IMG/VR virus record: IMGVR_UViG_3300035034_001463 | Location: 22,271-86,270 of that record | DNA length: 64,000 nt | Direction: 5' to 3' (one strand) | Origin: a virus | Part shown: positions 1-8,697 of the stretch, piece after piece | Layout of the letters: every line of letters begins with the position of its first letter | How positions within the stretch are numbered: position 1 is the first letter of the stretch | The notes under the pieces: generated by a model | What the model was told of the DNA's origin: nothing | What the model saw: the letters and a program-made list of their open reading frames with translations, nothing else | The model's database searches: none | Position numbers and translations under genes: made by a program

Positions 1-1
1 C

Positions 2-304
2 TGTGATCCTGCAAGAAATCCTGTTTGTTACGGATTAAATGGAATTTATCCGTCTTATGTAATGTTTGATAATTTTTGTGGTTGTAGTAAAACAGGTCCT
101 GTTTTTGGATACGAAAATTGCGCTTGTACATTACCATGGTGTGGGAGCACTTGTGGTGGATGTTGCTACAGAGCAAACCAAGGAATAATGCAAATACCTG
201 GTGCCGGAGGATACGGGGCAACTGTAACTAGCGGAAATAATGCTTCAACTTATACCGGAGATTCGGGACGTATGGGAATGGTTTGTGTAAGTTGGGAATG
301 TTAA
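2..304 (+). CDS. Cysteine-rich protein, C-terminal part (5' end outside window)
   Basis: The frame is open from base 2, and the ATG at 62 is probably internal, so the gene starts outside the window. The visible 100 residues hold 12 cysteines, mostly in tight clusters (FCGC, CAC, CGGCC), and a Gly-rich stretch around GAGGYGA. No membrane segment is visible. The pattern would suit a disulfide-linked or metal-bound tip of an exported or virion protein, which is inference; I do not recognise a family. It precedes a sugar-modification cluster on the same strand. Confidence 0.55.
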   Translation, partial: CDPARNPVCYGLNGIYPSYVMFDNFCGCSKTGPVFGYENCACTLPWCGSTCGGCCYRANQGIMQIPGAGGYGATVTSGNNASTYTGDSGRMGMVCVSWEC

Positions 305-367
305 TCAATAATTTCTTTTATTAAAGATTAGTACGATATATAATGATACTAATTAATAGGAAATTAT

Positions 368-1345
368 ATGAAAAAAGCGTTCTTTATAAACGGTGGTGCT
401 GGAAGAGTTTTGTGTGCTGTTCCAGCACTTGAATATTACAAACAAAATGTAGACAATGATGTTATTATTGTCTCCGAAGGTTGGCCGGAATTATTCTTAT
501 CAACTTCATTAAGAAATAATGTCTATCCAGTTAATCATATAAAATTATTTGATCTTTTAAAAGATCGAGAATTAATCTCTCCAGAACCTTATCGTTTAAA
601 TGCTTATTTTAATCAAAGAGTTAATTTAATACAAGCATTTGATATGTTAATTAATGGCGTAGATGAAACTGTAGAAAGTAAAAAGATAAATTTAGATCTT
701 GGAAAGAATGATCAAATTTATGGTTATAATCTAATAAATCAAATTAAGATGCAATTTAAGAAAGACAAAGTTATAGTTTTTCAACCATTTGGTAGTGGTA
801 TTAAAATGGAAGGAAATTTCATTTGGGACACAAGCGGTCGTAGTTTTGAATTAAAAGACGTATTTCAAATAATTGATGAACTATCAAAAGATTACGGTAT
901 AATAATGATGTCAAATCAAAAAATACCAACAGATCGACAAATACAAGCAGCAATACCCGAAAATACAAACCTATTACAGTGGATGGGTATTATCAAAGCT
1001 GCTGATTATTTTCTAGGATGTGACAGTGTAGGACAGCATTATGCACATGCTCTTGGTAAACCGGCTACGGTAGTAATTGGATCAACTTATCCTGATAATA
1101 TTTCTTATCCTTTTAACAAAGAGTTTACAATAATTGATAATGGTAAAGAAATGAGGTCCTATAGTCCATATAGAATTACATTTGATCCAATCGCTGAAAG
1201 AAATAATGAAAATAATATGATTTTATCCGAGGATAGTCATAAAAAAATATTAAAAAGTATTAGAGATAAATTAGGTGTACCTAAAAATGTTTCAACATTA
1301 CCGGTAAATCAACCATTCTTTACAACTAAGAAATCAAAAGGATAA
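368..1345 (+). CDS. Glycosyltransferase family 9-like (heptosyltransferase fold)
   Basis: Probably transfers a heptose or similar sugar from a nucleotide-sugar donor (GT-B fold, cytoplasmic). The N-terminus GGAGRVLCAVPALE corresponds to the GT9 glycine loop. The second half has QPFGSG and then FLGCDSVGQHYAHALGKP, the usual donor-site region of ADP-heptose transferases, followed by ATVVIGSTYP. At 325 residues it has normal GT9 length. AGGAAATTAT precedes the ATG. It ends 2 bases before the carbamoyltransferase gene, so the two are likely co-transcribed. The GmhB-like and Nudix genes nearby also suggest heptose or nucleotide-sugar chemistry. The exact sugar is unknown. Confidence 0.8.
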   Translation: MKKAFFINGGAGRVLCAVPALEYYKQNVDNDVIIVSEGWPELFLSTSLRNNVYPVNHIKLFDLLKDRELISPEPYRLNAYFNQRVNLIQAFDMLINGVDETVESKKINLDLGKNDQIYGYNLINQIKMQFKKDKVIVFQPFGSGIKMEGNFIWDTSGRSFELKDVFQIIDELSKDYGIIMMSNQKIPTDRQIQAAIPENTNLLQWMGIIKAADYFLGCDSVGQHYAHALGKPATVVIGSTYPDNISYPFNKEFTIIDNGKEMRSYSPYRITFDPIAERNNENNMILSEDSHKKILKSIRDKLGVPKNVSTLPVNQPFFTTKKSKG

Positions 1346-1347
1346 AA

Positions 1348-3144
1348 ATGACAACAGGATATATTTTAGGAATATCAAGGGGACACAACTCTGGTGCATG
1401 TCTATTAAAAGACGGAGAAATTGTGTTTTCAATTGAAGAAGAAAGATTGTCTCGTGCAAAATATGATGGTGGTCCACTTGCTGCTATAGTAAAAGTAAAG
1501 GAATACACTGATAAAATTGATTTTATGGTTATATCGCATACACAGAGTTTAGAAGAAACTTGTGCTCGTATTGATTTTATGGGAGACTTCGTATATACCG
1601 GTCTTGCTAGAAAATTAGGACTAATTGAAGACATTGGGAATATGGACGGACATCCTCAAGTAATTGATTTATCTGCGCATCATCATAAAATACATGCAGC
1701 ATTGTCATTCTATCACAGTGGATTTGAAGATGCAGTTTCGGTTGTTGTAGACGGCGCCGGTTCAAATATGTCCGGAACAGCAGGAAAAGTTAATTTTACA
1801 GCATGGGAAATAGAATCAATATTTGACTGTGCTTATCCTGCTTATTTTAAAACAATATTTAAGAATCTTGGAACTAGAGATCCTGTTCCTACACATTATG
1901 ACTTTACTGCTTCTAGTAAAAGACTAAATGAAGAAGGTACACATATGGAAATGGTATCTCAGAGTGCAGGCATTGTAAAAACTTATGAAGCTGTTACTGA
2001 ATATTGCGGATTTTTTGGAATTGAAGCTGGGAAGACAATGGGATTGTTTCCTTACGGAAAAGAAAATAACAATCTACCAAATATCTTTAATAAAGACGAT
2101 AAGTTTAAATTGAGTAATAAGAATCTCTTCATTCCAACTTATCCTCAAGGAGCAACTCTTAATGTATTTCAATACGACGGATTAGACCCTTGGCCAATTG
2201 AAGGTAAAGATATGACTTTATTACAAAACCGTAGAGATATGGCATATAAAGTACAGAAAGAAACACAAGAAAAAGTATTAGACTTGATATTAACTGCTTC
2301 TAAGCTAACCGGAAAGAAAAGAGTTGTATTAAGTGGAGGATATGGATTAAACTGTGTAGCCAATTACTACTATCTTGATAGATTAAACGAAGAAGGCATC
2401 GAATTATATGTTGAACCAATGTCAAATGATGGAGGAACAGCACTTGGTGTAGCATTGCTTTGGTATAGGATACAAAGCCAAGACGAAACTATAAACCCTA
2501 GGGTTAATAATGTTTATTTTGGACCAAAATACGATCATGACAGAAATGATATAGACAAATTTGCCAACAAATACAATGCTACCGTAGAAAAAACCAATGT
2601 TGAATCAGTAGTTAACTTAATGAGAGAAAAGAATATAGTAGCAATATGGCAAGGTAGATCTGAAAACGGTCCTAGAGCATTAGGTAATAGATCATTAATG
2701 TTTGATCCAACATTTAAAGACGGAAAAGACTTTGTAAATCAAATAAAGAATCGTGAATATTTTAGACCATTTGCTGGGTCTATACTAGCAGAACATGTTC
2801 ATGAATGGTTTGATCTTCGAGGAATGGATGAATCTCCTACAATGATGTATGCAGTTAATTGTAAAGATGGTGTTGAAGAAAAAATACCAAGTATTATTCA
2901 CGTTGACGGAACTTGTCGCATACAAACAGTTAAAGAAATTGACAATCAATTTTATTATGATGTTATAAGCGAATTCTATAAACAAACCGGAGTACCAGTA
3001 ATCTTTAATACTAGTTTTAACCTTGGTGGAGAACCACTTGTTGAAACATTAGATGATGCATTGCGTACATTGGAAAATAGTAAAATTGAATACATATATC
3101 TTCCAGAATACAAGTTATTACTAACAGTCAAGAACGAAGATTAA
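1348..3144 (+). CDS. Carbamoyltransferase, NodU/CmcH family (full length)
   Basis: Carbamoyl-phosphate-dependent O-carbamoyltransferase, likely acting on a sugar hydroxyl. The N-terminal ASKHA/Kae1-like domain starts ILGISRGHNSGACLLKDG and has EEERLSRAKYDGG, HHHKIHAALSFYHSGF (metal-binding histidines) and VVVDGAGSN. The C-terminal YrdC-like domain carries WQGRSENGPRALGNRS, FNTSFN and a typical end. At 598 residues it has the family's full length, unlike the shorter homologue at 45735-46709. The stop codon overlaps the convergent GmhB-like gene by 4 bases. It probably works with the GT9 gene on virion or host glycans. Confidence 0.93.
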   Translation: MTTGYILGISRGHNSGACLLKDGEIVFSIEEERLSRAKYDGGPLAAIVKVKEYTDKIDFMVISHTQSLEETCARIDFMGDFVYTGLARKLGLIEDIGNMDGHPQVIDLSAHHHKIHAALSFYHSGFEDAVSVVVDGAGSNMSGTAGKVNFTAWEIESIFDCAYPAYFKTIFKNLGTRDPVPTHYDFTASSKRLNEEGTHMEMVSQSAGIVKTYEAVTEYCGFFGIEAGKTMGLFPYGKENNNLPNIFNKDDKFKLSNKNLFIPTYPQGATLNVFQYDGLDPWPIEGKDMTLLQNRRDMAYKVQKETQEKVLDLILTASKLTGKKRVVLSGGYGLNCVANYYYLDRLNEEGIELYVEPMSNDGGTALGVALLWYRIQSQDETINPRVNNVYFGPKYDHDRNDIDKFANKYNATVEKTNVESVVNLMREKNIVAIWQGRSENGPRALGNRSLMFDPTFKDGKDFVNQIKNREYFRPFAGSILAEHVHEWFDLRGMDESPTMMYAVNCKDGVEEKIPSIIHVDGTCRIQTVKEIDNQFYYDVISEFYKQTGVPVIFNTSFNLGGEPLVETLDDALRTLENSKIEYIYLPEYKLLLTVKNED

Positions 3145-3752
3145 GCTATTTGTTCTAAATATAATGAGAAAGACCATAAGTCATCAAAGACCATGGTCTT
3201 TTTTGCTATGCTCTTATAGGTAAATCTGTTTAATAGCTCTTCGGTTTCATTACCGTAGCCAGTGCGAACTAAAACAGGAATGGCTCCTGCTTTTAAAGCA
3301 GCTTTCAAGTCACTTATTTTATCACCTACATAATATCCCTGTTTAAAGTTAAGGTATGGATGTTCTTTCTCACATCTTTTAAACATACCAATATTAGGTT
3401 TAACAAATGGATCTTGTTTTTGTGAACCAGCAGCATAATAGATAGCATCTATACTTGGACATCCTTCTTCACCAAGCAATTTTAGCATGTAATCATGCGT
3501 GTTATCAACGTCTTGAGGTGTATAAAGTCCTTTATCTATTCCACTTTGATTCGTTATAATAGCAATGCCGTGACCGATCATTCTTAATTTTGCTATAGCT
3601 TCTAAGCTACCGGGGATAGGATTAAAATCTTCAGGTTTCCAAACATAAGTACCTTTATCAATATTAATAGTACCGTCTCTGTCAATACCAATTACACATT
3701 TAGATCTTGAGAAGTTTTGAAACGAACTAGTTTCGAGTACATCAGCTGCCAA
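3141..3752 (-). CDS. gmhB: HAD-family histidinol/heptose-bisphosphate phosphatase (GmhB-like)
   Basis: Likely dephosphorylates D-glycero-manno-heptose 1,7-bisphosphate or a related sugar phosphate. The HAD motif I is GIDRDGTINID, then motif II IITNQSG, a K in FVKPNIGMF, and motif IV GYYVGDKISDLKAALKAG. An ATG exists at 3797, but I prefer the TTG at 3752: it has AGGAGA 8 bases upstream, overlaps the end of the cupin gene by 11 bases as in a coupled operon, and gives about 203 residues, near family length. It lacks an obvious zinc-binding Cys loop. It belongs to the minus-strand operon Nudix-cupin-phosphatase. Confidence 0.82.
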   Translation of the reverse strand: MAADVLETSSFQNFSRSKCVIGIDRDGTINIDKGTYVWKPEDFNPIPGSLEAIAKLRMIGHGIAIITNQSGIDKGLYTPQDVDNTHDYMLKLLGEEGCPSIDAIYYAAGSQKQDPFVKPNIGMFKRCEKEHPYLNFKQGYYVGDKISDLKAALKAGAIPVLVRTGYGNETEELLNRFTYKSIAKKTMVFDDLWSFSLYLEQIA

Positions 3753-4113
3753 TTTGTGAATCTCCTGGTACAATCCTAAAAGTATCATCAAATTCATTAG
3801 TTGTACTTGCTTCTGTTATAGAAGCATTGTCTGACAAAGCAATAAGTTGATGCGGAGTTAATGGATTCATAACAAAAGTATTACCTTCTTCAAGTATTTT
3901 TTCATAAACTACTCCTTGTTCAGTGTCGATCCACTTTAGTGTAAAATTACCTGAGTTTATAAACCAAGTTTTGTGTTTCTTTTTATGAAAATGCATGGAA
4001 GTTTTGTTTCCTTCTTTTAAGAAAACTAATATCTTACCACAATAGTTGTCAGTAGACGCCCATATTAGTTCATATCCCCAACCTTTTTTTATATAACCTT
4101 CTTGTTTGCTCAT
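3742..4113 (-). CDS. Cupin-domain protein (mannose-6-phosphate isomerase type II-like)
   Basis: A small beta-barrel of 123 residues. It begins KKGWGYELIW, like the KPWG(Y/W)E start of type II phosphomannose isomerase cupins. The metal site is MHFHKKKHKTWFINSG (HxH...), and the second cupin motif is TFVMNPLTPHQLIAL. The expected role is sugar-phosphate isomerisation or nucleotide-sugar epimerisation, which is inference. Its ATG overlaps the stop of the Nudix gene by one base (TAATG), and its 3' end overlaps the GmhB-like gene. These three form a compact sugar-nucleotide operon. Confidence 0.78.
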   Translation of the reverse strand: MSKQEGYIKKGWGYELIWASTDNYCGKILVFLKEGNKTSMHFHKKKHKTWFINSGNFTLKWIDTEQGVVYEKILEEGNTFVMNPLTPHQLIALSDNASITEASTTNEFDDTFRIVPGDSQIGS

Positions 4114-4550
4114 TAAATTTCCAATAATTCGTCTATTAGAGTTAAGACTGTTTCTAATTTAGTACGACTAACTCTACTTCTTAATGTGTTTGTTAAACCT
4201 ACATGTAATGGTTTTGGCCATTGATTGTACGAAACCCATGCCCATCCATCATGTTCATCATTTAATATAGGAACAAATTCGTTCTTTACTATGCACAAAT
4301 AAGTATGAAAATGAAACTTATCATCGTTGCTAACAAAAGTTTCTAAAGGAATTGTTTTGATAATTTTATCATCAAATCTAATTTCTTCTTGAATTTCTCT
4401 CTGCAAACCTTGCCAAGGAGTTTCTCCTTCTTCGGTTTTACCTCCGACAAGTCCCCAACAGGGTTTATTGTCTGTTCTATGCAGTAAAAGAAATCTTTTT
4501 GTTTCAAAACTATAAAACAAGGATCCTGTTGCGGTAATTTTCTGCGTCAT
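4113..4550 (-). CDS. Nudix hydrolase
   Basis: Hydrolyses a nucleoside diphosphate linked to another moiety, such as a nucleotide sugar. The Nudix box is clear at about residues 37-58: GGKTEEGETPWQGLQREIQE followed by E-I, fitting GX5EX7REUXEE. The N-terminus ITATGSLFYSFETKRFLLLHR and CWGLVGG are typical of the fold, as are 145 residues. It is the first gene of the minus-strand operon with the cupin and GmhB-like genes. The substrate cannot be read from sequence. GDP-mannose-type substrates are plausible given the neighbours. Confidence 0.9.
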   Translation of the reverse strand: MTQKITATGSLFYSFETKRFLLLHRTDNKPCWGLVGGKTEEGETPWQGLQREIQEEIRFDDKIIKTIPLETFVSNDDKFHFHTYLCIVKNEFVPILNDEHDGWAWVSYNQWPKPLHVGLTNTLRSRVSRTKLETVLTLIDELLEI

Positions 4551-4600
4551 ACAAATAGTTAGCAGAAACCGAGAACTAATTAAAGGTTAACTGAATGTAA

Positions 4601-6043
4601 TTAACCGTTTAATTCAAGACGCCAGGTACCTACAGGGTAAACACCGTCGACAGACAACAACCAATCTTCACCATCCCATCGATATTGTATTCCTGTATTT
4701 AGATTTGTTGTATAAGTGAGAGATCCATCTGTATTTTCACTTGCATCAAACACTATAACCCAATTAGATCCAGTCCATTCAATTATATCATTTGCATTTG
4801 CTATAAAGTCTGAATTATTTAAGTTCTTCCATGCTGTAGGTCCGGAAGAATTTTCACTACTACCTATATCTTCTAATAATAAGATACGCAGACCTGGTGT
4901 TTTGAGAGAAGTTGGATTAGTTCTTAAAGGATCAATTATATAATCAATTGAAGTAAACGCATTGGTACTGCGGGCAGGACCAGATATGCTTGTATCGTCT
5001 GGAAAGGTATCAGTATCCCAATTAACTATTATTTTACTTTCGTCCAGCGGATTAATAGTAAAGGTTCCCGTCATTTCTATATAGGTATTTAATTTACGAA
5101 CAATATAAATTCTTGATATATCTTCTTGATACTGTCCTGGATGAGGTTCAGTAACTCTTTGCCAACTAACATTACTTAACAATCCATTTTGACCAAGTTG
5201 TATTGTATTACCACTAATAACTATATCAAAATTTTCATGATTGGTATTAACTAATTGATCGGTTTCGCTAGTGGTTGCAGTTCTAATACCATTTACATCG
5301 GTTGATCCTGCTCTTGCAGTATCACTATAAGCAGAAACTTCCGGCCTTGACAGACCTAATTCAATTGTTCCCTTGCGCTCGTCATGTATAGAATTAATAA
5401 TATTGGTAATAACACCAAGACGTTTAACTTTAACTGGCGGATTAATCCAAATTGGTGTAGAGAAAATTAATGAAGCTACATCAATCTCTGCATCAATACC
5501 TTGAGGAACGGATCTACTAGACCAATTAATACTATCAAGGTTAACCGTAGTGAGAGAAGTCCAGTCTACATAGTTATCTGTTGTTTGTATTTCAACTTGA
5601 GGACGAAATATCATTAATATTTGTTCAAGTATCTGCAATTTTTGATCAGTATTAGTAGTCCAAAGGTCAACTTGCACTGTCATCTTGTAAGGAGTTGGCA
5701 TTAACCTTTCAACTGTATAATTCTTTCCTTGATAGTTAAGATATTCATTATTGTCAGAATCATAAGCACGCTCTCTTATGTTTACCTTTCCAACAAACGA
5801 ATGATCTCTTGTATTTTCTCGATCTTGCTCAAGTGCCGTGATAAAAATACCCATCCGAGGTGCACAAGGAACTTTGTTTTCTGAATTTTCTCGTAATATA
5901 CTAGCTACTTGACGTGTCATGTCTCCGTAAAGAATAGGAATTTCATGTTCGCCGCCTGCATCCTTATATTTAAAATTGCTCAACATGCGTATTAATTGAA
6001 TTAGATAGTTTCTAATCTGGCCATCATAAAAAAATTGTGAAAT
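4601..6043 (-). CDS. gp15: gp15-like tail sheath stabiliser and tail completion protein, probable AUU start
   Basis: Forms the terminal ring that caps the contracted-tail tube and sheath and joins tail to head. The match to T4 gp15 is clearest in MTVQVDLWTTNTDQKLQILE, followed by QIL..FRPQ, and then IDAEIDVASLIFSTPIWINP. The first ATG is at 5986, but the frame continues upstream through FFYDGQIRNYLIQLIR, which aligns with the N-terminus of T4 gp15 as I recall it. An in-frame stop lies just beyond. Between them no ATG, GTG or TTG exists; ATT at 6043-6041 follows AGGAG by exactly 7 bases. The protein is about 480 residues against 272 in T4, with an extra acidic C-terminal domain. Confidence 0.85.
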   Translation of the reverse strand: MSQFFYDGQIRNYLIQLIRMLSNFKYKDAGGEHEIPILYGDMTRQVASILRENSENKVPCAPRMGIFITALEQDRENTRDHSFVGKVNIRERAYDSDNNEYLNYQGKNYTVERLMPTPYKMTVQVDLWTTNTDQKLQILEQILMIFRPQVEIQTTDNYVDWTSLTTVNLDSINWSSRSVPQGIDAEIDVASLIFSTPIWINPPVKVKRLGVITNIINSIHDERKGTIELGLSRPEVSAYSDTARAGSTDVNGIRTATTSETDQLVNTNHENFDIVISGNTIQLGQNGLLSNVSWQRVTEPHPGQYQEDISRIYIVRKLNTYIEMTGTFTINPLDESKIIVNWDTDTFPDDTSISGPARSTNAFTSIDYIIDPLRTNPTSLKTPGLRILLLEDIGSSENSSGPTAWKNLNNSDFIANANDIIEWTGSNWVIVFDASENTDGSLTYTTNLNTGIQYRWDGEDWLLSVDGVYPVGTWRLELNG

Positions 6044-6054
6044 TGTATCTCTCC

Positions 6055-7209
6055 TTATACGTTATCTGCGCGCGGACGTAGTGCTTTGGTGATACTTTGA
6101 CGTTCCTGTATAGTTTCGCCGCCAATTTCACTAGTATTAGTATTGTTAATGAACGTTCCAAGTTGTGTTTTACGAGTGTCTGTATTTGAAAGTGTTTCTC
6201 TTACGTCACTTACCACATTAACCCAACGAGTTCCGTCGTACTTAAATAATCTTTTTGGCATAAAATCTGTTCTTAAATAATAAGAACCAGGTGCGCTATT
6301 AGTAGGAAAGGAGATACCAGAACCAAATGGTGCTCCGTTTGGTGCTTCATCTAAACCAATTAGATAACCTTTGTAACCCAACCGGTCAGGATTACCATAT
6401 ACTTGATCAACCGTTCCGTCAGATACAAAACTATCTGTTTCGTCTGCTGTATTGATAACTGCTTTTCCATTCTCGTCTAAATCAAGAGTGTAGTAATGAT
6501 TAGTTTCATATCCTGATTTTTTAGCATCGGCTTCGGCTTGAGCCAAAATTCCTGCATTAATTTCCATTTCTTTTGCACACATTGACATTACATCACGCAA
6601 CGTAGTATCATCATTTTCGCCAGCCGGTCTATCAAATATGTCTGCAAACTCAGTACCGTCGTAAATTTGTTTTAGTTTTAGTCTATAAAGGTGTGGATAC
6701 CATGTGTGAGAAAATCCTTCAGCTGCTCTAGTAACATCCTCAACTACATAAAATCTTTTAAGTGAATAAGCTAAGTCATTTAATCCGTAATCGTCAATTA
6801 AATGAGGAAGCTCAACTACGTCACCTATTATTATTTTTCTTCCCAACGTCTTGACAGATCTATTAATGTGAATTGTCATAAACAATACGTCGTTGCTGAG
6901 AAATAATCCAAATTGAGATAGGTCAAAATCTAAATCTTGTACATTATAAATTCCACGAATGGTATAAATGTCCTCTTCGTAATCTCTATCTCGATTCTCA
7001 AGAAACAATAGATCCTGTATGTTAGTGACATTAACACTATCATACTGTGGTTGATCTGCTGTTGCGTCTTCGTCAGATGGATTTTTTGGTCCAAGATACT
7101 TATGAACAAATACATCAGTACCGCCGACAATAAACATTTCTTCAATTGTTTTATCAAAGAATTGATAATCTTTACCGCGTTCCGGTTTATATAAGCTAAG
7201 ACGTGGAAT
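6055..7209 (-). CDS. gp14: gp14-like neck protein, probable AUU (or AUC) start
   Basis: Neck protein that, with gp13, closes the filled head and receives the tail. The coding frame runs from the stop at 6055 up past the first ATG (7137) through IPRLSLYKPERGKDYQFFDK, which reads as a natural conserved N-terminus. The in-frame stop TGA is at 7233, and no ATG, GTG or TTG lies between. AGGAG at 7221-7217 is 7 bases before ATT (7209) and 4 before ATC (7212). From ATT the protein is 384 residues. It lies next to gp15 and divergent from gp13, which supports the identity. Identity is by context and family resemblance. Confidence 0.8.
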   Translation of the reverse strand: MPRLSLYKPERGKDYQFFDKTIEEMFIVGGTDVFVHKYLGPKNPSDEDATADQPQYDSVNVTNIQDLLFLENRDRDYEEDIYTIRGIYNVQDLDFDLSQFGLFLSNDVLFMTIHINRSVKTLGRKIIIGDVVELPHLIDDYGLNDLAYSLKRFYVVEDVTRAAEGFSHTWYPHLYRLKLKQIYDGTEFADIFDRPAGENDDTTLRDVMSMCAKEMEINAGILAQAEADAKKSGYETNHYYTLDLDENGKAVINTADETDSFVSDGTVDQVYGNPDRLGYKGYLIGLDEAPNGAPFGSGISFPTNSAPGSYYLRTDFMPKRLFKYDGTRWVNVVSDVRETLSNTDTRKTQLGTFINNTNTSEIGGETIQERQSITKALRPRADNV

Positions 7210-7232
7210 GATCTTTCTCCTAATTACTATTC

Positions 7233-7248
7233 ATATTTAGCTAAATAT
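7233..7248. promoter_or_regulatory. Bidirectional late-type promoter (16-bp perfect palindrome)
   Basis: ATATTTAGCTAAATAT is a perfect palindrome, so a CTAAATAT late-type box points in both directions, toward gp13 on + and gp14 on -. T4-like late promoters use a TATAAATA-type -10 element with no -35. It would fire both neck genes at the same time. Confidence 0.65.
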
Positions 7249-7263
7249 GAATGGAGGAATACT

Positions 7264-8022
7264 ATGGCAACTGCTACTGAAAAACAAGAAATATTTGATT
7301 ACGTTAATGCTTTCTTAGGTGGAGGTATGGTTGATGTAGAACTTGATCCAATACATTATGAAGTTGCTTTGTCAAAAGCACTTAGTAAATACAGACAACG
7401 TTCGGATAATTCTGTTGAAGAAAGTTACATCTTTCTTGAATTAGTAAAAGACCAAAACGAGTATACTCTTCCAAAAGAAGTAATAGAAGTACGAAAAATA
7501 TTTCGTAGGTCAGTTGGATCAAGATCCGGCGGTGGTGATGGAAGTGGAACAGTTTTTGAACCATTCAACCTTGCTTATACTAATACATACTTACTTTCAA
7601 GTTCAAATATGGGCGGATTAGCAACTTACGACTTCTTTGCTCAGTATCAAGAACTAGTTGGACGTATGTTTGGTGGATTTATAACATACAAATGGGACAT
7701 GCCTACTCGCAAGTTAACAATCTTTCAACGCCCTCGCGGTAAAGAAGAAGTGATGCTTTATGCTTATAATTATAGACCGGATAGCATTTTGTTAGCAGAT
7801 TATCTTTCTCAGCAATGGATAAAGGATTATACCCTTGCATCATGTAAATATATGTTAGGCGAAGCACGTTCTAAATTTGCAACCATAGCAGGACCTCAAG
7901 GTGGTTCTTCACTAAATGGCGATTCTTTAAAAGCAGAAGCACAAGCCGAAATGGAAAAACTCGACCTAGCACTACAAAATCAAGAAGCCGGCGGAGTGGG
8001 GTATTCCTTCACCATCGGCTAG
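7264..8022 (+). CDS. gp13: gp13-like neck protein
   Basis: Neck component that binds the portal side of the filled head. The sequence matches the cyanophage type of gp13: N-terminal EIFDYVNAFLGGGMVDVELD, YEVALSKALSKYRQRSDNSV, a central QNEYTLPKEVIEVRKIFRRS and WIKDYTLASCKYMLGEARSK near the C-terminus. It has 252 residues. GGAGG precedes the ATG. It is divergent from gp14 across a shared palindromic late promoter. Confidence 0.85.
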   Translation: MATATEKQEIFDYVNAFLGGGMVDVELDPIHYEVALSKALSKYRQRSDNSVEESYIFLELVKDQNEYTLPKEVIEVRKIFRRSVGSRSGGGDGSGTVFEPFNLAYTNTYLLSSSNMGGLATYDFFAQYQELVGRMFGGFITYKWDMPTRKLTIFQRPRGKEEVMLYAYNYRPDSILLADYLSQQWIKDYTLASCKYMLGEARSKFATIAGPQGGSSLNGDSLKAEAQAEMEKLDLALQNQEAGGVGYSFTIG

Positions 8023-8039
8023 ATTCCTTGTTGGTTAAG

Positions 8040-8047
8040 AATAAATA
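8040..8047 (+). promoter_or_regulatory. Late-type promoter box AATAAATA
   Basis: AATAAATA lies just after the gp13 stop and upstream of the kinase gene, about 113 bases before its ATG. It may add late transcription to that gene; the sigma70-type promoter downstream is the stronger candidate. Confidence 0.35.
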
Positions 8048-8109
8048 GGTGTATGAAAGATATACTTATTAAAATTATTAACAATGATGATTCCCGATCG
8101 TATAATAGG

Positions 8110-8138
8110 TTGACATTTATCTAAAAATATGTTATATT
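8110..8138 (+). promoter_or_regulatory. Sigma70-type early promoter
   Basis: TTGACA (8110-8115), 17 bases, TATATT (8133-8138). The start of transcription would leave a leader of about 15 bases carrying AGGAG before the ATG at 8161. It is host-type, so the kinase gene is expected to be early. Confidence 0.75.
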
Positions 8139-8160
8139 CTACTTAACACTAGGAGAACAT

Positions 8161-8697
8161 ATGAGTCAAACCCCAAAATTAATGATAGTAGGTCACGGAC
8201 GACATGGCAAAGATACTGCTTGTGAAATATTAAGAGACAAATACGGATTTACTTTTGAAAGTAGTTCAAAGTTTTGTTCAAAACTTTTTATATTTGATCA
8301 ATTAAAAGACAAATATGGTTATAAAACAGAAGAAGATTGTTATATTGATAGACACAATCGTCGAGCAGAATGGTTTAAATTAATTTCAGATTTTTGTGAA
8401 GAGGATGCCGCCGCTCTTGGTAAATCTATATTTTCTGAATATAATATCTATTGTGGGTGTAGAAGTAAGCGCGAACTTAATTCAATGAAACTACAGGGTG
8501 TTTTTGACTATTGTGTTTGGGTTGACCGGTCAGAACATCTTCCTCCGGAAGATTCATCTATTATTAGCATAGAACCTTGGATGGCAGATTTTATAATTGA
8601 CAATAATCGAGATATAGCTCAACTCGAAACGAATTTAGATCATTTATATGGTAGAGTTAAAAATCTGGCCTTAGGTCGCCTTGCTTCCATGTTTTAG
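8161..8697 (+). CDS. Deoxynucleoside monophosphate kinase-like P-loop protein (T4 gp1 type)
   Basis: Likely phosphorylates dNMPs to dNDPs for phage DNA synthesis. The P-loop is at residues 11-19, GHGRHGKDT, matching GxxxxGK(D/S/T) with the D typical of the T4 gp1 family. The rest is alpha/beta with VWVDRSEHLP and a final helix. At 178 residues it is shorter than T4 gp1 (241). It has its own sigma70-type promoter and AGGAG before ATG. The last 41 bases overlap the convergent HNH gene. Confidence 0.72.
   Translation: MSQTPKLMIVGHGRHGKDTACEILRDKYGFTFESSSKFCSKLFIFDQLKDKYGYKTEEDCYIDRHNRRAEWFKLISDFCEEDAAALGKSIFSEYNIYCGCRSKRELNSMKLQGVFDYCVWVDRSEHLPPEDSSIISIEPWMADFIIDNNRDIAQLETNLDHLYGRVKNLALGRLASMF

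Noticed and set aside
1326-1634. Minus-strand ORF inside the carbamoyltransferase gene
   Set aside because: Low-complexity shadow of a confidently identified plus-strand gene with no Shine-Dalgarno and no domain.
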